DNA of 57,856 nucleotides from contig JAADVB010000109.1 in assembly GCA_023334545.1 (NCBI GenBank), positions 1 through 57,856 on the forward strand, read 5' to 3'. Numbering within the stretch: position 1 is the first letter of the stretch; each line of letters begins with the position of its first letter. Positions 51,010 through 57,856 of this stretch are shown piece by piece. Under the pieces are notes generated by a model. The model was not told where the DNA came from, searched no databases, and was given only the letters and a program-made list of their open reading frames with translations. The position numbers were made by a program, and so were the translations under genes. This stretch comes from Salisapilia sapeloensis. Lineage: Eukaryota > Oomycota > Peronosporomycetes > Peronosporales > Salisapiliaceae.

Positions 51010-52033
51010 GTCGGTGGTTTGTGTTCTGCTTCTTTGGCGAAGAGGCTGTACTTTGTTGTATGAGACAAAGATAAGGTGATATGTGCTACGTGAGGTTGTC
51101 CGTTGTCTTGGAGCCGCACGTTACTGGGAGCTCTCCTCATCCCATGAACAGACGCAGTGTTGGGAAGTTGGTGTGAAAGAAAAACAAAAGAATGGAATAC
51201 TCGCGTTCTGCATCCGTCCTTGTTCTACTTCAATACGTATGTGCGTTTGATGGTAACCTTGGAAGCTTTGAAGTACATGTATATTCATCGAGCTTGTGCT
51301 TAGATGGAATGGACATCTTTAAGTCGATCGTCTTGTTTTTCTTACTTGTGTCGAGGCTTCCATGTGAGTAGGTTCCAGTATAAGTATGTCCTCGTAAAGT
51401 TCGATTCATTTTGATCTTTTTCCTATGTTTCCTTATCGGAAGAGCTTCTATCACTGCCAACCTTGGTGAGGATGAAAGGTGAATCTAACGGCTACATTTA
51501 GAATGATGAAGATAAAATATCAAGCAGAAGCGAGCCTCGGTGGCAACAGAACCATTCTAGAGAACGTCACAGCTCGCTGAGTTCACATCGAGCTGACCAC
51601 CGGAATAGGATATCTGGTAGTAAGCTGATGACGATGTCTAAAAATTAGTGAAACAAATCAATTTTGGTACGTTTAATGTAGCAGCATACTTTACGAAACT
51701 ATCTAACCGTCCTGTAAGCGTAGATAATGCTCACTATACTTTTTTTCGTTCAGGACGACAATTAGCAAAGTTTCGGAATGTGCTCAATGGATTTCCAACG
51801 TGTTGGAGTTTTGTTTGTACAGCTAATTCCTTCCAGGTGGCATGGTGTACAAAGTTTGCTGAAGTTCAGGTATCAAGACCAACTACAGTCATCAAATATC
51901 TGTCATCACCGTGGATGACACGCTTGCATACATTCTTCATTGCTTTCAAATCAAGACGAATGTACAATACCATTCACGATCAGTTGCAATAACAAACTAA
52001 AACTCTTTCACATTTAATAACTTCTTCCGATAC
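51010..52033. other. 1 kb gap
   Basis: The first 250 bases should carry the lumazine synthase promoter (minus strand). The rest shows no supported gene; the longest frame (51648-51992, +) starts at a non-ATG codon and resembles nothing. No repeat or RNA gene was recognised. Confidence 0.45.
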
Positions 52034-52822
52034 CTACGCTGCATTTGCCAAATTCCTAGCCAAACGCAGTTTATGATTCTTGACGACTGTGTCTGCCACT
52101 GCATTAGCCGCAGAGACTGCATTGCGATAGCTTTCCTCCTTGTTTAAAACCGATGCTAGGCCTTCAATCGGCACATGGTACGACTCATCGAAGCCGCACA
52201 TGGCAAAGAGACGAGATAAATATGGATAGACATAGTCTTGTTCAGGTGGTGGAGCTTTCCCTCCAGAAGACGAGATCACAATTAAAGGTTTTCCGGTGAA
52301 ATACGGTCGTGTAGGTCCATCTTCATCAGCGCAGTGGAAGGTTAAACCAGCCTGGATGCTGCAATCTAGATACTGCTTGAGTGTGAACGGGATGGAAAAG
52401 TTCCAGATTGGCACGGTAATCAATAGAACGTCTGCTCGAAGGATTTGGGTGGCGAGCGTCTGGATGGGCAATAACGCTGCCAGGTCTTCTGGGTATTGAC
52501 TGCCTTGGCGGGCTCTAGAGACACGTTGGATGGTTTCCAGATCAAAGCGAGGCAAAGACTTGCTCCAGACATTAACAGTTTCAACATTGACTACATCTCC
52601 AGGCCGTCCACTCAAGTTGGCAGCACCTTCTTCGCTGACACGACGGTGGTAGTGGTGGGTTAAGTGGTTTAACATGGCGTCTGCTACGCGTGCAGTAACA
52701 GAAGTATCCGTGAGACTTGCATTTACATGCAAGATTGTTTGTTTCTGTCGATTGGAGTTAAAGTGACATCTAAGAAATTGGAATTATATGCTGTACTCGC
52801 TTACCTCGTCTCCAGCTTCCAT
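52034..52822 (-). CDS. FMN-dependent azoreductase/flavodoxin-fold NAD(P)H quinone reductase
   Basis: Two exons: complement(52034..52744, 52805..52822), 242 aa. The first exon is only 18 bases (ATG plus five codons, MEAGDE). The 60-base intron ends ACAG and joins to KQTILHVNASLTDTSVTARV, restoring the first beta strand and the flavin-phosphate loop. The motif VPIWNFSIPFTLKQYLDCSI then QAGLTF, and VISSSGG, are signatures of AzoR. Such enzymes reduce azo dyes and quinones with NADH on FMN, and quinone detoxification is the likely role. Without the small exon the gene would have no ATG at the proper place. Bacterial AzoR is about 200 aa; the extra length is in loops. Confidence 0.85.
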
Positions 52823-53227
52823 GGGTTTTCACTCGGGTTGGAAGATTCTAAACTGTGGTACGAACGAGGAATACCTACTTGAAGTTGAAACCCCATGCAA
52901 CTTTTCAGGAACAGTAAATGATGGACACGCAAGATCTCATAAAATGAGCAAGTTCAAGTCTGTCGATCGAATCGCCGAAACGTCGAGCTGGAGAGCGACT
53001 ACGCTTACCGATTTTGTACTGAATTGAATAGATTAATAACATCTTTATTTGTATTATATATCTAGTTTCGATTTATGAAGATTCAAGAGATGAAGAAGTA
53101 CTCGGCTGGTATTGAGCGCTGGATGATACACTTCGGTATATTCAATATCACAACGAAAATGATCTAACTAACTACCACGCTATGCACATATAGAGTTACA
53201 AGATGTTCTTATCAATGTTTGCTCTAG
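52823..53227. other. Gap between azoreductase start and exonuclease stop
   Basis: About 400 AT-rich bases. The azoreductase promoter and the exonuclease 3' UTR (both minus strand) must be here. An 80-codon + frame overlapping the azoreductase start has a non-ATG start and no family resemblance. Confidence 0.4.
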
Positions 53228-54551
53228 TTACATTGCTTGATCGCGTGCAATTTGCTGCCACAAGTCGTCAGACTGCAATGTTTGTTCTTCTATACGTCTA
53301 CCGCTAGCACTCGTGTTTGTAGTAGGTACTTTTTGCTGCTTTTGACCTCTATCCACACCCTTCTTTTGGTTCCTTCTCTTTTGTCCGCCACTAGGTTTCT
53401 CCACTCCCACTTTCACTTTCGTGCCATTGTCCGTGTTCTTGCTCCCGGTCTTCTTCTCCTTTGTCGCCTTCTGTTCCAGTTTCTTTGACTTTTTATCATG
53501 CTTGCCAGCTACTCGTTCCTTTCCAACCTTGCTCGTCTTTTGAGCTACAGGTGGAAGTCGTGGCTCGACCCCACATCCAGCGGCATGCTCTTTGATCTGG
53601 TCAATGGATAATAAGCTGCACTCTAGACAAGCGGAGCAAATATGAAGATCCATAAAAGGAACAGGACACTGTTTTTCGTGTTCTTTCATTCCAGATTGAG
53701 TTTCGAATTCGGTTAGACAGCGATGACATCTTGGCGGTCGTGGCGTGTGCACATCTAGGACGCGAGAAGTTCTTGAAACCTCAAGCTCTGTAAATCGATT
53801 GGTGATTGCGTCGTATACATGGATCAATACGAGTGCATCTGCTGCTGCGTAATGTAATTGAGATGCACTTAATGGCCTTCGGTTCCAATTGGACATTTGC
53901 TGAGTCTTAGCGAGCTTTCGTCCGAGATATAAGAAAACCAATTTCTGTAGACTGAGTAGCCGGTGTCCACCTACTGCTAAGACAGACAAGTCATTGACTT
54001 CAACTACATTCTTTACTACGGTAAAGCACGATGCATTCGGGTAGGCCGCGGATAGCTCCTACAAAACAGCAGATAGTTATATCGATATGTAGCGTAATTG
54101 AAAGCAAAGAGCCTACCTGCAAGTCTTGGTAAAACGACTGACCAAGTTTGAGTACACTCTTGTCAAGGAAGATTTTACTCAGCGTCTTATTGTACACAGC
54201 AACAGGCAAGGACAACAAGTCTAGTACAAACACTAGCTCTTCGCCACTGGCATTCCTCATTGCAATTTGGAATATACTTGTTGGGTTCACAGGTCGATTC
54301 TTTCCAAATACTGGTCGAGTTTCCTGCAAAAAGCATATACTTTAGTCCTTCGAATATGACTACAGCTACAGGCATGAGTCACCAACCGTGTCGAAGCCGA
54401 GGACAGTGGCTGTCAGAAGCTTGGATGCGCAATGTGTCCATTCTTGTGCATTTCGAATGAAATGGACAGTCGTTTGCAAACCTGTGGGTGCATACACCGG
54501 TACGCCTCCAAGCTTGGTAGCTAGCAATCGAGCTTTCTCTCCTTTCGCCAT
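53228..54551 (-). CDS. DEDDy 3'-5' exonuclease with C2H2 finger and basic tail
   Basis: Three exons: complement(53228..54058, 54117..54323, 54387..54551), 400 aa, introns 58 and 63 bases. The exonuclease fold shows VLGFDTETRPVFG (motif I, Asp and Glu), VLKLGQSFYQDLQ (motif II Asp) and QLHYAAADALVLIHVYD (motif III Tyr and Asp), as in EXD and WRN-type nucleases. The motif I Glu is created only by splicing. A C2H2-like finger follows (CHRCLTEFETQSGMKEHEKQC near 246). The last 120 residues are a Lys-rich, disordered tail. The substrate, DNA or RNA, is unknown. Start MAKGEK is preferred to MPSRSD at 54626 because the latter overlaps the divergent PIG-M start at 54620. Confidence 0.87.
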
Positions 54552-54619
54552 CTTCCAACGGTCTCTAGGTGTGTCACACTTTGTTCTACAAGACACCAAG
54601 AATCTCACGTCCGATCGCG

Positions 54620-56478
54620 ATGGCATACACCGAGCGCACTGTTCTATGCCTTGCAGCGGCCGTGCGTATCATCTTGATCATCTATGGGACCGTCCAAGAC
54701 CAGTATATGAAGGTCAAGTACACCGATGTCGATTACAATGTGTATACGGATGCAGCACGGGAAGTAGCGGATGGAAACTCTCCTTATGATCGTACGACGT
54801 ATCGATACACGCCGATCCTGTAGGTTATTTCTAGTCTATGAACGTATGAGTGCAGTGGACATGATAGAAAGATGTGTATAGAGCCTATATGATGCTTCCG
54901 AATTTATTTGTGCATGAGTGTTTTGGCAAGGTGCTTTTTGGTGCTTGTGACTTGCTGATCGGTCATCTTTTGTTTGCTATCCTTCGCAAGAGAGGTCTAT
55001 CAGAGCAAAGTAAAGTCCAATTTAATGTATAGGACGTCGTTCTTGTTAGCTGATTGTGGTGCATAATCTATCTCTGTAGGTGCTATTCGCTACACGAGGT
55101 ATGCGATACTGCTATTTGACAGTACGAGTATGCCATCTTATCTACATATCTACGCACCTACAGTGTATGGCTCTTCCATCCATTTTCAATCAACATTTCG
55201 ACGCGTGGGAACGCTGATGCCATAGTCGCCTTCCTCGTCATCCTCTCCATCTACTTGTTAATGCACAAGAAACACATTCTTTCGGCACTCGCGTGAGTTT
55301 ATTGCAGAGCAAAGGTGGTTATGTAGCTCTTCATGACTGCTTGTATAGATATGGATTCGCCGTCCACTTTAAGATCTATCCGATCGTCTATGCACTTGCA
55401 TTCTTGGTGGTAAGCACATGCTGCAGCAAAGTTTATGCTAATATTCATTGTACATGTTCACATAGCTACTTGATAAAGATTTTCGAGGTACAACGAGTCC
55501 GAAAAAGTCAAATGATCAACCTGTATTGCGTCAGATTCTTGGGCTTGTGACGTGGGACCGCGTCTCCTTCGGTGCTATCAGTGGAGGACTGTTCTTGGCT
55601 CTTATCGCTGTCTTCTACTACACGTAAATCACTTGCCACTCCTCCTGTTACTGCATACATTACATGGTGTAACCTTTATACTTTTCATATAGTTATGGAT
55701 ACGAGTTTCTCTATGAAACATATCTCTACCATCTCACTAGGACGGACAACCGCCACAACTTTTCCGTCTACTTTTACGATCTTTACCTCCGGTACATTCG
55801 ACAGCACGAGGCAATAGCATACGAATATCGAGTCAAACTAATCATTTCATGTGCTTAAACAGGTATAATACGCCATCCGGATTGAGCGTTGGACTCCTTA
55901 CGTTCCTGCCTCAAGTGGCATCTCTTTTGACGATTTCCTTTTGCTTCGGACGCGACATTAGCTTTGCGTTATTCGCATTGACAATGGTCTTTGTTATCTT
56001 TAACAAAGTTTGTACTGCCCAGGTACGTTTCCATACTCACTTACTGATCCATTGTAAGCCAGGGTGTTGTGAGTACTAGCATACTGATTTCCTACATAGT
56101 ACTTTTTGTGGTATACGGTGTTCCTTCCGCTGATCTTACCACGCACGACGCTGCAGCTACGATGGAAAGGAGTAGGCATGATCCTGACATGGCTTGCAGG
56201 CCAAGTACGTATTCAAGTCTAAACTTCTGCTGATACCACTCTTGGAAGTAGCGAATGATGGCGGTGCTAATGTGTTTATGTGGTAGCTGCACTGGCTGTA
56301 TTGGGCCTACTACTTGGAGATGGAAGGAGAGAACACGTTCTTCCCTCTGTGGGTTGCCGGATTGCTCTTCTTCATTGCCAACGTTGGCGTACTAGCGACT
56401 GTAATGAGTCATCATCAAGTTGTTCCGCTGTTTGACAATGGAGGAATTACCTCGCTGGACAAGATGAAACAAGAATAA
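54620..56478 (+). CDS. PIGM: GPI mannosyltransferase 1 (PIG-M)
   Basis: Ten exons: 54620..54819, 54882..55009, 55080..55098, 55164..55292, 55349..55409, 55466..55623, 55693..55791, 55863..56022, 56100..56204, 56287..56478; 416 aa. PIG-M adds the first mannose to the GPI anchor in the ER lumen using dolichol-phosphate-mannose. Signatures: [17 protein letters not shown] (the DxD site), [68 protein letters not shown] and [11 protein letters not shown]. Multiple hydrophobic spans alternate. Exon 3 is a 19-base micro-exon. All ten junctions keep frame. Divergent from the exonuclease gene with 68 bases between start codons. Confidence 0.93.
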
Positions 56479-57613
56479 AGCTAACAGTTTACAATGTTGG
56501 AACTAGTATTGACTGAGCGTGTATTAAAATTGCAAGTTCGTCCAATTGAGAGCACTTGCTTTCTGTTAGATACGGCCATGATAATCACTTGCTTAAAAGT
56601 TTATCTACATTATCTTCTTGTCGCTCTGGCACGCATCACACGATAGTCGGCATTTCTCGTCCATTTCATTTACCAGGCGCATACAAGCTTTTAGTATCAT
56701 AAGTCCCTCTTTACGCACCTCCAGGCTGCCTAGGTATGATACAACTCCTCTTCAACTATAGAATCCTTTGCAGATGCTATCCTCTTTGTTAAATCTACTT
56801 GATCACCAATGAAAATAGATTGATTCGATCGGATTGTGACTGGAACGTACCACCTATATAAAGAAAATAAATAGCTACGTGATCGCGCATCTTCGGAGCG
56901 AATCATGGTCTACTTGCATTGACTACGGATGCTCACTAGAAGTCCAAGACTCTAACAATGCTTGAAATGAAAACAAAAAGCATTATTCTTATGAGCAAGA
57001 GCTATAAAGTAGGCAGTCTTTGTGCTTTGTAGAACAGGATATGAATATTTTGGAAGTGATGTCGGCTGGATATGCTGAGTGCCACTGGACTAGCTCCTGG
57101 ACTAAGCAAAACTGTCGTACGGGAACAGGTCGTAGAGATGAGATAGAAACAGAGTTGGTAAGCCATTTGACAGAGTTTGTACTCATATCAGATGAATATA
57201 AAGCGAAAAGCGAGTACTAGCATCAATGACCACCTGACTATAAATTTCGATAAAAAAGAAACTTTATTCATATTTATAGAATCTTTTTCTTCTGTAACGT
57301 CTGGTACTCAGGCACCTAGAGAAAATCAACAATACAAAGATTCGTACATTTGAAAATAGCCAATCTATGATCAAGTACTAGGCACATTGTGACTATTCCT
57401 TCTAGACACATAACTTTTCTTACACAGCATTACTTGAAAAACTCCACTTGAAAATCGAAAATCGACAAGAGTATTATGTTTTATTTCGCTCATGCACTTA
57501 TTGCTGCAAAGTGTATTAGTTCACATTTCGAAAGCGCAATGTTTTCTTTGCATCAACATCCTTACGAAACCAGCAAAAAGAGTCGATATAGACTGAGGAA
57601 AAAAGAAAAAGAT
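56479..57613. other. AT-rich 3' region before the tRNA gene
   Basis: The PIG-M 3' UTR is followed by about 1.1 kb of AT-rich sequence without a supported gene. On the minus strand at 57280-57325, CTCTAG is followed by an open stretch reading VPEYQTLQKKKIL and a TAA, which could be the last exon of an unrecognised gene. No upstream exon was found. Confidence 0.35.
57590..57613 (-). terminator. Pol III T-run after tRNA-Met
   Basis: On the minus strand the tRNA is followed within a few bases by CTTTTTCTTTTTT, a standard RNA polymerase III termination signal. Confidence 0.7.
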
Positions 57614-57686
57614 TGCTCCCTGCCAGGCTCGAACTGGCGACCTTCAGATTATGAGACTGACGCTCTACCAACTGAGCCAAAGGAGC
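57614..57686 (-). tRNA. trnM(CAT): tRNA-Met (elongator, anticodon CAT)
   Basis: A 73-base cloverleaf is read on the minus strand. The acceptor stem pairs GCTCCTT with AGGGAGC, with discriminator A. The D arm uses GCTC/GAGC, the anticodon loop is CTCATAA, and the T arm is GCCAG-TTCGAGC-CTGGC. No intron is present. Internal A and B boxes are as expected (GGTTCGAG-like TTCGAGC). A T-rich run just downstream (minus strand, 57590-57613) fits a Pol III terminator. The TCA-GTCTCATAATCTGA anticodon arm is that of elongator, not initiator, tRNA-Met. Confidence 0.95.
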
Positions 57687-57856
57687 TATATGATCCCTCA
57701 TCCACTAAGCCATATATCAACCAACGCAAATGGCAAACATACAAATAGTTCATATGCTCTGCACTCATAAGATGCCCGTGCGGGAACGATGACAGCATCG
57801 TTCGCGTCAAACAGTGCAGCCCGTCACATATCGCTCCTATGAACATCCTTCACCGA

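Noticed and set aside
52788-53027. 80-codon + frame over the azoreductase start
   Set aside because: Non-ATG start, antisense to a supported first exon, no family resemblance.
54552-54626. MPSRSD start for the exonuclease
   Set aside because: It overlaps the PIG-M start codon region; MAKGEK at 54551 leaves a normal divergent spacer.
1-57856. CRISPR array, prophage, bacterial operon or rRNA
   Set aside because: Spliceosomal introns and eukaryotic gene families occur throughout; no direct-repeat/spacer arrays or rRNA motifs were seen.

Overview
The window is nuclear DNA from a eukaryote, most probably an oomycete (stramenopile). The support is indirect. Genes are dense, about one per 1.8 kb, with many introns of 50-67 bases bounded by GT..AG. 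Two genes point to biology: CCDC39, an axonemal protein, implies a flagellate stage, and MND1 implies meiosis. A chorismate mutase of the yeast/plant type is fused to a prephenate-dehydratase-like region. White-rust-like compact genomes would fit, but the species cannot be named from this sequence. No phage, plasmid, operon, CRISPR array or intact transposon is present. Gene models below were assembled by hand: exons were joined at GT..AG (once GC..AG) sites that keep the frame and restore conserved family sequence.

Layout. 1-5.3 kb: a decayed propionyl-CoA carboxylase beta gene, then dephospho-CoA kinase, an ELM1-like protein and eIF5, all on the minus strand. 5.7-11 kb: a FAR1/MULE-transposase-derived gene that looks domesticated, a coiled-coil membrane protein, an RCC1-repeat protein and a BART-domain protein. 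11.3-17.8 kb: cytoplasmic poly(A)-binding protein, a small protein resembling only the M domain of Ffh/SRP54 with a mitochondrial-like leader, the chorismate mutase/PDT fusion and a TMEM184-family membrane protein. 17.9-22.6 kb: a TPR protein, an F-box/ankyrin protein and a YjbQ/UPF0047 protein. 22.8-29.8 kb: a giant Nup214/Nup159-like nucleoporin with zinc fingers, tandem modules and FG repeats. 30-37.6 kb: SKP1, a PHD-finger protein, a TMEM16/anoctamin and a DOMON/ferric-reductase fusion. 39-45 kb: a RhoGAP-like protein, a LEA2-like membrane protein, a short-chain dehydrogenase, MND1 and a possible PX protein. 47-56.5 kb: CCDC39, a membrane-tailed lumazine synthase, an FMN azoreductase, a DEDDy exonuclease and the GPI mannosyltransferase PIG-M. 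57.6 kb: an elongator tRNA-Met.

Genes are packed in tight convergent pairs (stops 7, 22 and 25 bases apart) and close divergent pairs (68-162 bases between start codons), so many share promoters or must have overlapping 3' UTRs. Functionally the neighbours are mixed housekeeping genes, with no shared pathway evident. SKP1 and the F-box protein could belong to one SCF machinery, but they are 9 kb apart.

The points most worth a second look are: the M-domain-only SRP54 relative; the PDT domain that has lost its TRF threonine; the composite nucleoporin whose repeats are conserved in protein but shuffled at synonymous sites; the MULE-derived protein lacking a catalytic Asp; and the lumazine synthase with a C-terminal membrane anchor.
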